Shown: in pieces, positions 37,473 through 45,483 of the stretch | Position numbering within the stretch: position 1 is the first letter of the stretch | Layout: every line of letters begins with the position of its first letter | From: Pseudoalteromonas espejiana DSM 9414 | GTDB lineage: Bacteria; Pseudomonadota; Gammaproteobacteria; Enterobacterales; Alteromonadaceae | Length of the DNA: 64,000 bases | NCBI RefSeq assembly: GCF_002221525.1 | Contig: NZ_CP011028.1 | Location: 2,615,001-2,679,000 of the forward strand | Reading direction: 5' to 3' | Program-made: the position numbers and the translations under genes | The notes under the pieces: model-generated | The model's input: the letters and a program-made list of their open reading frames with translations, nothing else | What the model was told of the DNA's origin: nothing | Database searches by the model: none

Positions 37473-38393
37473 TTAATAACCTTTTGTTCTATTAACTCGA
37501 TTGTTTAGCTCAAGCCCGCTATTTAAGCGATTAACATTGTCTGCTATTTGCTCTGTAACACTATTTAAGTCAGATATTGCTGCGCAATGTGGAGTAATAG
37601 TCACTTTAGGGTGCTGCCAAAATGGGTGAGAGTTAGGTAGTGGCTCCTCGGTGAATACATCAAGGGTTGCCGATCTTAAATTATCTGAATCTAGAGCTGA
37701 CAATAAATCTGGCTCTATAACATGCTCCCCCCTTGCTACATTTATTACGCAAGCATGCTTAGGGAGCTTTGCTAATAGTTGTGCGTTTATAATTCCTTTA
37801 GTAGCCTCAGTAAGTGGCAATAAACACACTAAAAAATCTATTTGAGGCAGCATTTCTTCAAGCCCTTGTGACTCAGTGTACAGCTTGACCTGCCCACTCT
37901 TTTTAGCCGTTTTAGACCATGCGCTTAGCGTAAAACCATTAATGAGTAACTTATCTGCGCAGGCTTTTCCTAATTCACCAAAACCTAAAATACCCACATG
38001 CTTATATTTATAGGCGCGTTTAGGCTTCCAGTTACTTTGTGATTGTTTAACAAAGTATTCTTGCAAGCGCAGCTTTTGAGCTAATACATGAGTTAATACA
38101 TATTCTGCCATATCATCAGCTAGCTGTTCATCAACAATACGCACCACATCTACACGCTCATGCAATAGCGACATATTAATACTGTCTACACCTGCGCCAA
38201 ATGAAGAAACGGCTTTTAAATTAGGCAATTGTTGCCATAAATCATTTGGGGCATTCCAAGCTAGTACAAACTCCACTGCATTGGGGTTTTCGCACGATGG
38301 CCATTGCTCAATAGTTTCATTAGGTAACAATTCAGTTAGCCTTGCTATTAATTTTGTATTATCGCGCCCTGAAATGGCAACCAAAACCGACAT
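37473..38393 (-). CDS. ghrA: Glyoxylate/hydroxypyruvate reductase A-like dehydrogenase
   Basis: 306-aa D-isomer-specific 2-hydroxyacid dehydrogenase, predicted to reduce glyoxylate and hydroxypyruvate with NADPH. It has the motif GILGFGELGKACAD near residue 133, the catalytic Arg in NVARGEHVIE, Glu in DVFTEEPLP and His in TITPHCAAIS. The start SVLVAISGRDNT and the end VNRTKGY match the GhrA layout (E. coli about 312 aa, ending DRARGY). TAGGAG precedes the ATG. Substrate assignment is by family. Confidence 0.88.
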   Translation of the reverse strand: MSVLVAISGRDNTKLIARLTELLPNETIEQWPSCENPNAVEFVLAWNAPNDLWQQLPNLKAVSSFGAGVDSINMSLLHERVDVVRIVDEQLADDMAEYVLTHVLAQKLRLQEYFVKQSQSNWKPKRAYKYKHVGILGFGELGKACADKLLINGFTLSAWSKTAKKSGQVKLYTESQGLEEMLPQIDFLVCLLPLTEATKGIINAQLLAKLPKHACVINVARGEHVIEPDLLSALDSDNLRSATLDVFTEEPLPNSHPFWQHPKVTITPHCAAISDLNSVTEQIADNVNRLNSGLELNNRVNRTKGY

Positions 38394-38554
38394 GTAAACT
38401 CCTAATAAACTTTAATATTTTCATCTTCATCATTGAGTAAATTTACTACTGGTTATTTGCTCTTTAAAAAGTCACACAACTGCAAAGTAAATGTCACACC
38501 CTTTTTTTACTCTAAACAGCATGGCGAATAGGCCAAACTGTAAACGAGGTTAAT

Positions 38555-40261
38555 ATGATAAGCGTTGATAAAGTAATAGCAGCAAACTTACCACAATTAG
38601 AGAGCTCCCCTAAAGTAAAAGGTTTAGTTAAAAAAGGACTTGGCTATTTATTGCATGAACAAGAGTTTGTTGCATTTGGAGATGCTTACCCACACTTACA
38701 GGGATTAGAGTTTGTTGAGCAAGTACTTGATGAACTAGATTTTGATACCCGCTACAAACCTAAACAAATTGAGCATATTCCTACTGAGGGTAAATTAGTT
38801 ATTGTTGCTAACCACCCCATTGGCTCTCTTGATGCCTTAGCATTGATTAAAGTGCTCTCAAGCGTAAGGCAAGATTTAAAAGTGGTTGCTAATCGCATGC
38901 TAATGTCGGTTACGCCTATGCATTCCTTATTGCTCCCTGTAGATAACCTATCAGGTACCAGTAAAAAACAAGAGTTAAGTAATATTCAAAAACATTTAAA
39001 AGATGGAGGTGCTTTGTTAATTTTTCCTGCCGGAGAAGTATCTCGACTGAGCGCTACCGGTATTAAAGACTGTAAATGGAATAGTGGGTTTTTACGCATG
39101 GCTAAAAAAGCTAATAGCCCAATTTTGCCTATTTTTATTAAAGCTAAAAATAGCCCATTATTTTATGGCACATCTATGATTTACAAACCTTTAGCTAGCT
39201 TGTTACTCGTAAAAGAAATGTTTAAGCAGCGTCAAAAGTCGTTAGAATTTGAAATAGGCGCGTCTATTCCTCCTGAGTCATATTTAATAGAGAACTTAAA
39301 AGATAAAGAAATCGTTAATTTAATTCGCAAGCAACTCTATCGCCTTACCACTAAAAAGCCATTACCACTAAAAACGCAAACTCCCATTGCTATACCTGAG
39401 TGCCGAAAAGAACTTAAAAAAGCCATAGAGCAATGCCAGTTGTTAGGCACCACTCAAGATGGTATGCATATTCATTTGTATCAATACACGGGCAGTTCCC
39501 CTGTATTTAGAGAGTTAGGCCGGTTAAGAGAAATAGCTTTTAGAGCCGTAGGTGAAGGCAGCGGCAAGCGACGCGATATAGATAAATACGACATGGATTA
39601 TCAACATTTAGTGCTTTGGGATCCCACGCAATTAGAGCTTGTAGGAGCGTATCGCCTTGCCTGCGCAAAAGAAATAATAGATAAACACGGCCGAGAAGGT
39701 TTATACACCGACAGCTTATTTAGCTACACAGAGGCGATGAAGCCCTACTTAGATCAAGGTATTGAACTTGGCCGCAGCTTTGTTCAGCCAAAATATTGGG
39801 GGCGCAAGAGCCTAGACTACTTATGGTATGGCATTGGCGCTTTTATTAAAAACTACCCACAGTACCGCTACTTATTTGGTGCTGTAAGTGTTTCAAACAC
39901 ATTACCCGATCAAGCTAAAGCTATGTTAGTTCATTATTACCAACACTATTATATGAGTGATGAAGTACTCGCTACGCCTAACAACGAGTTTAAATTAAGC
40001 GAACAATCACTCACGCAGTGCCAAACCGTGTTTAGCGGTAGCGATTCAAAAGAAGACTTTGTAGAGCTAAAACACGTACTGGCAAATATGGGTGCTCAAG
40101 TGCCAACCCTATTTAAACAATACACTGAGTTATGCAAACCAGGCGGGGTTAAGTTTTTAAGCTTTAGTATTGACCCTGATTTTAACAATTGCATAGACGG
40201 CTTAGTGTTAGTTGATTTGCAAAACGTGAAAGAAAACAAAGCAAAACGTTACCTAAGCTAG
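38555..40261 (+). CDS. olsF: Bifunctional acyltransferase, OlsF-like (ornithine lipid synthesis)
   Basis: 568-aa fusion of two acyltransferases. Residues 1 to about 275 are a PlsC-like O-acyltransferase with NHPIGSLDAL (His and Asp of the active site) and FPAGEVSRL. Residues of about 300-530 are an OlsB/hemolysin-like N-acyltransferase of the GNAT fold with LREIAFRAVGEGSG, DYQHLVLWD, ELGRSFVQPKYW and LFGAVSVSN. OlsF enzymes carry both OlsB and OlsA activities and make phosphorus-free ornithine lipids. The domain order here is O-acyl then N-acyl. GAGG precedes the ATG. A hairpin follows at 40281. Lipid product inferred. Confidence 0.83.
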   Translation: MISVDKVIAANLPQLESSPKVKGLVKKGLGYLLHEQEFVAFGDAYPHLQGLEFVEQVLDELDFDTRYKPKQIEHIPTEGKLVIVANHPIGSLDALALIKVLSSVRQDLKVVANRMLMSVTPMHSLLLPVDNLSGTSKKQELSNIQKHLKDGGALLIFPAGEVSRLSATGIKDCKWNSGFLRMAKKANSPILPIFIKAKNSPLFYGTSMIYKPLASLLLVKEMFKQRQKSLEFEIGASIPPESYLIENLKDKEIVNLIRKQLYRLTTKKPLPLKTQTPIAIPECRKELKKAIEQCQLLGTTQDGMHIHLYQYTGSSPVFRELGRLREIAFRAVGEGSGKRRDIDKYDMDYQHLVLWDPTQLELVGAYRLACAKEIIDKHGREGLYTDSLFSYTEAMKPYLDQGIELGRSFVQPKYWGRKSLDYLWYGIGAFIKNYPQYRYLFGAVSVSNTLPDQAKAMLVHYYQHYYMSDEVLATPNNEFKLSEQSLTQCQTVFSGSDSKEDFVELKHVLANMGAQVPTLFKQYTELCKPGGVKFLSFSIDPDFNNCIDGLVLVDLQNVKENKAKRYLS

Positions 40262-40280
40262 CGCTTTGACCTTTTGAAGT

Positions 40281-40310
40281 AAACGCAGCGAGTACCTATT
40301 CGCTGTGTTT
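40281..40310. terminator. Bidirectional terminator between olsF and dapE
   Basis: An 11-bp stem with one wobble pair (40281-40291 with 40300-40310) in the 79-bp gap between convergent genes, with A- and T-rich flanks. Confidence 0.65.
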
Positions 40311-40340
40311 ATTTACCAACTTATTAGAGCCTACTTAGCG

Positions 40341-41525
40341 CTAAACAGTTTCTATAAAAATACGCGACAGTAAGTTGCGGTAAATCCCTTCAATTTTTAA
40401 TAAATCATTTATAGGCACATGTTCGTTAACCTGATGAATAGTGTTGTTTCGCACACCACACTCTATAACTTGAGTGGCGTTATTGGCAAAAAAGCGCCCA
40501 TCTGATGTTCCGCCACTGGTGCTTAAAAGTGGGTAACTGCCTGTTTGCTGATAAATGGCTTGTTCAACTTCGTTGATTAAACTCCAACCCTTTACTGGAG
40601 CAGTATAATAAGGCTCGCATGGACGCTCCCACTCAATACTAAATAAACCCTTATACTCGCTAAGCGCAGCTGCAATAATGTGTTTTACATCGTCACTTTT
40701 GTAACCGTGGCTATAGCGTATATTAAAGGTAATTTCGCACTGGCTTGGGACTAAGTTATCAACCTCATTGTTAATATTAATGCCGGTTACCTGCAAGGTA
40801 GTTTTAGAGCTTTGCTCATCACGCGGCCATGCTAAATTACTTAAAATAGATACTATATTACCCGCGATATGCGCTGCATTAATGGTGTTTTCTGGATAAG
40901 CAACATGTCCCGCTTTACCTAACACTTTGATACGCGAAGAGATAGCACCACGCCTGCCATTTTTTATTGTATCGCCAACCACACTATTGCTAGTTGGCTC
41001 GCCAACTATACAAGCATCTAGCTGTATATTATTATGCGCTAAGCTCGCTGCAATAGCCTGCGAGCCATACATCGCCTCTCCTTCTTCATCAGAAGTAATA
41101 AGCCAATAAAAGCTGCCTATTTTATTTTTAGCATTATTTATTAACGCTTTTGTAGCCCCTAACATGGCTGCTACGCCGCCTTTCATATCGGCTGCGCCGC
41201 GGCCATAAACAGCATTGTTGACAATATTGCCTGCAAACGGAGGACTCAACCAATTACCCGATACAGCAGGTACAACATCTATATGGCCAGAAAAAGCCAC
41301 ACATGGCCCCGGAGAAAACTTAACATGGGCAATTAAATTTGTTACCCCTTCACACATAAACTGCTCACAACTAAAACCAAGCTCGGTTAACTCATTATTT
41401 AGCCAATCGATAGCCCCACCCTGATTAGGCGTAACAGATTCAAATTTAATAAGTGTTTGTAAGTTTTTAACTACGGGGCTTAAAAGCTCTTTAGTAGGTG
41501 CTTGCGCGAGTTTTACATGAGGCAT
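40341..41525 (-). CDS. dapE: Succinyl-diaminopimelate desuccinylase
   Basis: Binuclear zinc hydrolase of lysine/diaminopimelate synthesis that removes succinate from N-succinyl-LL-DAP. The 394-aa M20-family protein has His in SGHIDVVP, Asp in GRGAADMKGG, the catalytic Glu pair in TSDEEGEAM, Glu in VGEPTS and His in NTIHQVNEHV. NGRRGAIS and GGTSDGRF separate DapE from ArgE. It is about 15 residues longer at the N-terminus than E. coli DapE, so a later start is possible. It works downstream of Asd at the start of this window. Confidence 0.9.
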   Translation of the reverse strand: MPHVKLAQAPTKELLSPVVKNLQTLIKFESVTPNQGGAIDWLNNELTELGFSCEQFMCEGVTNLIAHVKFSPGPCVAFSGHIDVVPAVSGNWLSPPFAGNIVNNAVYGRGAADMKGGVAAMLGATKALINNAKNKIGSFYWLITSDEEGEAMYGSQAIAASLAHNNIQLDACIVGEPTSNSVVGDTIKNGRRGAISSRIKVLGKAGHVAYPENTINAAHIAGNIVSILSNLAWPRDEQSSKTTLQVTGININNEVDNLVPSQCEITFNIRYSHGYKSDDVKHIIAAALSEYKGLFSIEWERPCEPYYTAPVKGWSLINEVEQAIYQQTGSYPLLSTSGGTSDGRFFANNATQVIECGVRNNTIHQVNEHVPINDLLKIEGIYRNLLSRIFIETV

Positions 41526-41661
41526 AATAAATACACAAAATAACTAAAAGACACGTTATTAGAGCCTGCTAATATGACCAAACAATGTCAGAGTTAATAC
41601 AGTGTTGTGACCATTAATAGTCTGGCTATGTCAATTACTTGTCCCATTTTTCAGCTTAACT

Positions 41662-41675
41662 TTAATCTAAATCAA
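41662..41675 (+). promoter_or_regulatory. FNR/CRP-type box upstream of ompW
   Basis: TTAAT-CTAA-ATCAA agrees with the FNR consensus TTGAT-N4-ATCAA at 9 of 10 positions. It lies 112 bp upstream of the ompW start and 137 bp upstream of the divergent dapE start. FNR control of ompW is known in enterobacteria; here it is inferred. Confidence 0.45.
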
Positions 41676-41786
41676 TAAAGCAGTTCACAAGGTTCAAACA
41701 TTTTTGAAACTTTGATCTAGAACAGGTTTTTATTTGCAATGCCCTGTAATAATGGCGTCAATCAAAAGACGTTCTTGGAGCACAAC

Positions 41787-42440
41787 ATGAAAAACCAAAT
41801 TAGCATTGCATTACTTACCTCTTTACTCGCTATTACCCCAGCGGCACACGCTAACTTTAGCGTAAATGTTGGCGCTATAAACGTAAACCCAGATAACAGT
41901 AGTTCAGCCATTAATGAAGCCCCTGCTCTTGGCCTTAAAGGTGACTCAGATACACAGCTTGGTATTACAATAGATTATGCATTTAACGATACTTGGGTAT
42001 TAGAGCTAATTGCCGCTACGCCGTTTTCGCACGATGTAAACGGCGCGGGTGGTTTAGCAGGCAATAAAATTGCAGACATAAAACAATTACCCCCTTCGTT
42101 AGTAGCGCAATATCATTTTTTAGATAGCAGCTACGCGTTACGCCCATTTATTGGCCTTGGAATAAACTACACTACATTTTTTGATGAGCAACCTTCACAA
42201 GCTCTTAAAACAACTCTTGGTACTAATGATGTAGAGGTAAAATTAGATGATTCATTTGGCTTTATTGCACAAGTGGGCGCTAATTATAAAATTGATGAAA
42301 AATGGGGTTTACACGCCATGGTATCGCTCATCGATATTGATACCGACGCCACAGTTTATGCAAATGGCTCTAAAGCACTCACATCAACGGTTGAGCTAGA
42401 CCCTGTCGTAGCTATGTTCGGTGTAAGATATAATTTTTAA
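41787..42440 (+). CDS. ompW: OmpW-family outer membrane protein
   Basis: 217-aa eight-stranded beta-barrel porin of the OmpW family. The start at ATG 41787 follows TTGGAG; the frame is open upstream from 41739, but the signal peptide begins at 41787 (cleavage after AHA). The mature sequence has FSVNVGAINVNPDNSS, DYAFNDTWVLELIAATPF, PFIGLGINYT and the C-terminal strand ending in Phe (FGVRYNF), as required by BAM. The family is linked to small hydrophobic compounds and to stress. A possible FNR box lies upstream, and hairpins follow. Confidence 0.92.
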   Translation: MKNQISIALLTSLLAITPAAHANFSVNVGAINVNPDNSSSAINEAPALGLKGDSDTQLGITIDYAFNDTWVLELIAATPFSHDVNGAGGLAGNKIADIKQLPPSLVAQYHFLDSSYALRPFIGLGINYTTFFDEQPSQALKTTLGTNDVEVKLDDSFGFIAQVGANYKIDEKWGLHAMVSLIDIDTDATVYANGSKALTSTVELDPVVAMFGVRYNF

Positions 42441-42459
42441 TATATTAGTGATTCAAAAT

Positions 42460-42478
42460 AAGCCCTATTACAGGGCTT
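42460..42478 (+). terminator. Terminator hairpin after ompW
   Basis: AAGCCCT and AGGGCTT with a 5-nt loop start 20 bp after ompW. A second hairpin (AAGGCC-GAAA-GGCCTT, 42504-42519) follows and is trailed by TATTTTA. Confidence 0.6.
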
Positions 42479-42532
42479 AATTTAGCTATTATTCTGTGTG
42501 TTGAAGGCCGAAAGGCCTTATTTTAAAGGCAA

Positions 42533-43069
42533 TTAACGCGGCAAGTTATTTACCTTTTTTTGCTCTAGCATTTCTTTCCAGTGCATAATTTCTGGAGGCA
42601 AAATAGGCGCTACTCCATCAAAACCTGCCACTTCTAGCATTTCTTCGATGGTCACTATTCCTTTTTTAGTTTTAAATACACCCCGTACGTATGCTATGGC
42701 GTGTAAGCCTCGCGCTGAATGAAACTTTTGTTCAATATAAAAGTATTTGTGGTCCCACCCCACCAACTTTGTGCTAATGGTATAACGCTGCATTGGCTTA
42801 ATATCGCGAATATAAGTAATGGCTGTCGCGTTTACAATTGGAAACCAACGGCGTTTCATCACTTGCTTTAACAAGCCAATTCGTTCAATCATCCAAGTAC
42901 GCGATAAATCCATCATAGCTAAATAACGAGAGTTAGTGAGGTGTAAGTTTATATCACAATCGGTAGGGAGTGCTTTGTAATCTATATCAACGGTATCGAG
43001 TAACTGCTGATAATCACGATTACGTTTAATTTTAAAAAATAATAAAAGAAGTCTAATATATAAGTTCAC
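42533..43069 (-). CDS. Acyl-CoA thioesterase-like hotdog protein
   Basis: 178-aa single-domain hotdog-fold protein. CDINLHLTNSRYLAMMDLSRTWMIERIG is the active-site and central-helix signature of the 4HBT/FadM (THEM6-like) thioesterases, with Asp and His positioned as in that family. The central helix is followed by TAITYIRDIKPMQRYTISTKLVGWD. A short hydrophobic N-terminus precedes it. The start is GTG at 43069, with a poor ribosome-binding site. Substrate unknown; fatty acyl-CoA is the usual one. Confidence 0.8.
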   Translation of the reverse strand: MNLYIRLLLLFFKIKRNRDYQQLLDTVDIDYKALPTDCDINLHLTNSRYLAMMDLSRTWMIERIGLLKQVMKRRWFPIVNATAITYIRDIKPMQRYTISTKLVGWDHKYFYIEQKFHSARGLHAIAYVRGVFKTKKGIVTIEEMLEVAGFDGVAPILPPEIMHWKEMLEQKKVNNLPR

Positions 43070-43172
43070 GAGAAGGTCTTACCAGTATAAAGTTAACTGA
43101 GTGTAACATAGCCACTTGTTAAGGCGAATGTTCTGTTTTAATCTCAATCTATAAATATAAAAAAGTATTATT

Positions 43173-43667
43173 ATGAAATTTAAATTAGCCGCACTACTTT
43201 CTACTTGTTTGCTATGTATTAGTAATAACGCCCTTGCCGATTTTAACTTAAACGGAAAAGGCACAGTAACTTACCCTACCGGCATTGAAAAGCCATTTAA
43301 CTTTGGCTTTGCGTGGCAACAGCAAGTTGGCAAATTTACTATAGGTGACAAAAGCTACAACATGTCGCAGCTACCTAATTCTTACTCTGTTGCTATTACA
43401 CTTTCAAAAGACGATAGCCAAGTATGGGTGCAAGAGTTTAACAACGGGTTTATTAAAGAATTTGACTGGCAAATAGGTAAGCATAAGGTGTCATTAAAAA
43501 AGCAAAAATTTAGTGATGTAGTAAAAGGAGACTATGTAATAGAGCTTAACGGGCGCAGTTACTTTTTTACCCGTAATAACGCAAGCATAGTAATTAACTT
43601 TGATGAAAGCGGCATAGAGACCATTGCCATAGATGGCGTTACCAAAAATATGGGCACTAAAAACTAG
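43173..43667 (+). CDS. Secreted protein of unknown function
   Basis: Not recognised. The 164-aa product has a clear signal peptide (MKFKLAALLSTCLLCISNNALA, cleavage before DFNLNG). The mature part of about 142 residues is rich in alternating beta-type sequence (FNFGFAWQQQVGKFTIGDKSYN). It has no Cys after cleavage, so a periplasmic or outer-surface beta domain is likely. A hairpin (43652-43672) covers the stop codon. The gap to the convergent tyrR stop is 15 bp. Confidence 0.65.
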   Translation: MKFKLAALLSTCLLCISNNALADFNLNGKGTVTYPTGIEKPFNFGFAWQQQVGKFTIGDKSYNMSQLPNSYSVAITLSKDDSQVWVQEFNNGFIKEFDWQIGKHKVSLKKQKFSDVVKGDYVIELNGRSYFFTRNNASIVINFDESGIETIAIDGVTKNMGTKN

Positions 43668-43672
43668 TGCCC
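43652..43672. terminator. Possible terminator overlapping the stop of the secreted-protein gene
   Basis: GGGCACTA/TAGTGCCC (8-bp stem, 5-nt loop). The stop codon TAG lies inside the right arm. The T-run is weak on both sides. Confidence 0.45.
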
Positions 43673-43682
43673 ATGCCTATTA

Positions 43683-45239
43683 TTACACCTTTACGGTTTT
43701 ACGATTAATTCCGTAATCACGTAGTTTATTAGCCACTGCCGTGTGGCTTAACCCTAAGCGCTTAGCCAATTGGCGCGAACTTGGGTAGGCAGGATAAAGC
43801 TTACGCAGTAATGTTGCTTCAAAACGTTTTACGGCTTGATCTAATGAGCCTTCAAAGTCTGATTCTAAATACCCTAAATCATGCGTAAAAGTAGGCAGCT
43901 GCAAATGTTCTACGCGAAGCTCGCTATCATCAAGCAACGACACTGCGCGGTAAATTGCATTTTCTAACTGGCGCACATTACCAGGCCATGGGTAGTCTTG
44001 TAAAAAGCTTAAACACTCCTGCGATAAAAGCGGTATGGCGTGGCCATTTTGCTGCGCGTATTTTTGAATAAAGTGCTCTGCAAGTGGACCTACATCGGCT
44101 TTACGGTCTCTTAGCGGTGCTATTTCAAGCGTTAATACGTTAATTCGGTAGTATAAATCTTCTCTAAATACACCTTCTTGAACCATTGCCGGTAAATCTT
44201 TTTGGGTAGCGGCAATAATGCGCACATTAACTTTTACTTCGTTTTCGTCGCCTACTTTTCTAAAGGTGCCATCTTGTAAAAAGCGCAGTAACTTAGTTTG
44301 CAACTGAGTAGACATTTCGCCTACTTCATCTAAAAATACAGTACCGCCGTCGGCTTGCTCTAAAACACCACGTTTTGGCGCTGTATTTTCTTCGTAACCT
44401 GCATAGCCAAACAGCTCAGACTCAGCCACATCATCAGGAAGCGATGCACACGAAAGTGCTATAAATGGTTTAACCGAACGATTAGAAGCATAGTGACAAG
44501 CACGCGCTAATAACTCTTTACCGGTGCCGGTTTCACCTGTTATTAATATCGGCGCTTCTAACTGCGACATTTTACGTGCTTCACGCACTACACGGCGCAT
44601 AGCCGTACTAAAGTTATGAATAGTCGCAAAGCTTTCTTGGCCGTAACGTCTAAACGCGCTAACTTGCTGGCCTAATCTACTTTGCGATTTTATATTAATT
44701 ACTGCACCGGCTAATACATCCCCTTCCCCACCTTGTGGTACGGCAATAGGCAATATATCAGCAATAAAATCTTCACCAGCCACATCAACTCGAGTTGTTT
44801 GCCCTAATACTTCTTTACCCTCTAGCCAACGTGTAAAGTTAAACCCTTTGAGTAGATTATTGATGTTTGCGCCAACCACTTCTTTTTCACTCAGCTGTAA
44901 ATCTTTGCAGGCAGCATCGTTACATAAGCGCACCCAGCCTTTAGCATCAATCGAAATTACACCATCAGGCAAGGCGCGTAGTAAGGTATTTAATTCGTTG
45001 TGCTCTCGCTCAGACGGTAAAAATGCAGTTGTTCGCACATCATGCACGCCATCAATTAAACGAATAGAAGGCATAATTTTTTGAAATTGCTCAAACTCAA
45101 TTTCAGGAAAGCTCACATACATACGGCAATTTACCGAATCTACCTCAATGCCTTTTAAGTCAACATCGTAGTTAACTAAAATATTTAGGATCTCTTGGGC
45201 AATACCGACCCTATCAGCACAGTGAATATCTAAACGCAT
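43683..45239 (-). CDS. tyrR: Transcriptional regulator TyrR
   Basis: 518-aa regulator of aromatic amino acid genes. An N-terminal ACT domain (1 to about 70), a PAS domain (about 80-185), an AAA+ domain with Walker A GETGTGKE at 235-242, and a C-terminal HTH (YPSSRQLAKRLGLSHTAVANKLRDYGI) make it complete. The GAFTGA loop of sigma-54 activators is replaced by GYAGYEEN, as in E. coli TyrR, which works with sigma-70. GAGGAT precedes the ATG. A TyrR-like box upstream suggests autoregulation, and the tyrP-like gene in this window has another. Confidence 0.95.
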   Translation of the reverse strand: MRLDIHCADRVGIAQEILNILVNYDVDLKGIEVDSVNCRMYVSFPEIEFEQFQKIMPSIRLIDGVHDVRTTAFLPSEREHNELNTLLRALPDGVISIDAKGWVRLCNDAACKDLQLSEKEVVGANINNLLKGFNFTRWLEGKEVLGQTTRVDVAGEDFIADILPIAVPQGGEGDVLAGAVINIKSQSRLGQQVSAFRRYGQESFATIHNFSTAMRRVVREARKMSQLEAPILITGETGTGKELLARACHYASNRSVKPFIALSCASLPDDVAESELFGYAGYEENTAPKRGVLEQADGGTVFLDEVGEMSTQLQTKLLRFLQDGTFRKVGDENEVKVNVRIIAATQKDLPAMVQEGVFREDLYYRINVLTLEIAPLRDRKADVGPLAEHFIQKYAQQNGHAIPLLSQECLSFLQDYPWPGNVRQLENAIYRAVSLLDDSELRVEHLQLPTFTHDLGYLESDFEGSLDQAVKRFEATLLRKLYPAYPSSRQLAKRLGLSHTAVANKLRDYGINRKTVKV

Positions 45240-45308
45240 ACATCCTCAAACAAGGAAAAACTATATTAATCGAATAATACGCTAACTCAGGGAGTGAATA
45301 CAGCTTAT

Positions 45309-45326
45309 TGTAAACAATTTTGGACA
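45309..45326 (-). promoter_or_regulatory. TyrR-box-like site upstream of tyrR
   Basis: TGTAAA-CAATTT-TGGACA has a perfect left half and a 4/6 right half relative to TGTAAA-N6-TTTACA. It lies 70-87 bp upstream of the tyrR start, where an autoregulatory operator would be expected. Confidence 0.4.
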
Positions 45327-45374
45327 AGCGCACGGCTATTTGAGTTTAAAGGCACAGTGCATGCCTTAATACTA

Positions 45375-45412
45375 AAAAACCCCCAATAATTAGTATGTCC
45401 AACTATTGGGGG
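45375..45412 (-). terminator. Terminator of the bcsEFG transcript
   Basis: A 9-bp GC-rich stem (CCCCCAATA 45380-45388 with TATTGGGGG 45404-45412). On the minus strand it is followed by six Ts. It lies 70 bp past the bcsG stop. Confidence 0.85.
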
Positions 45413-45483
45413 TCTCATTGAATTAAGCTGCGATTTTAAAAACAACTAACTACTTTTTTATGGTTAACCTAACCTCTAGTTAA

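Noticed and set aside
45240..45300. Sigma-54 promoter upstream of tyrR
   Set aside because: No GG-N10-GC element with the proper flanks is visible, and TyrR lacks GAFTGA, so a sigma-54 link is not supported.
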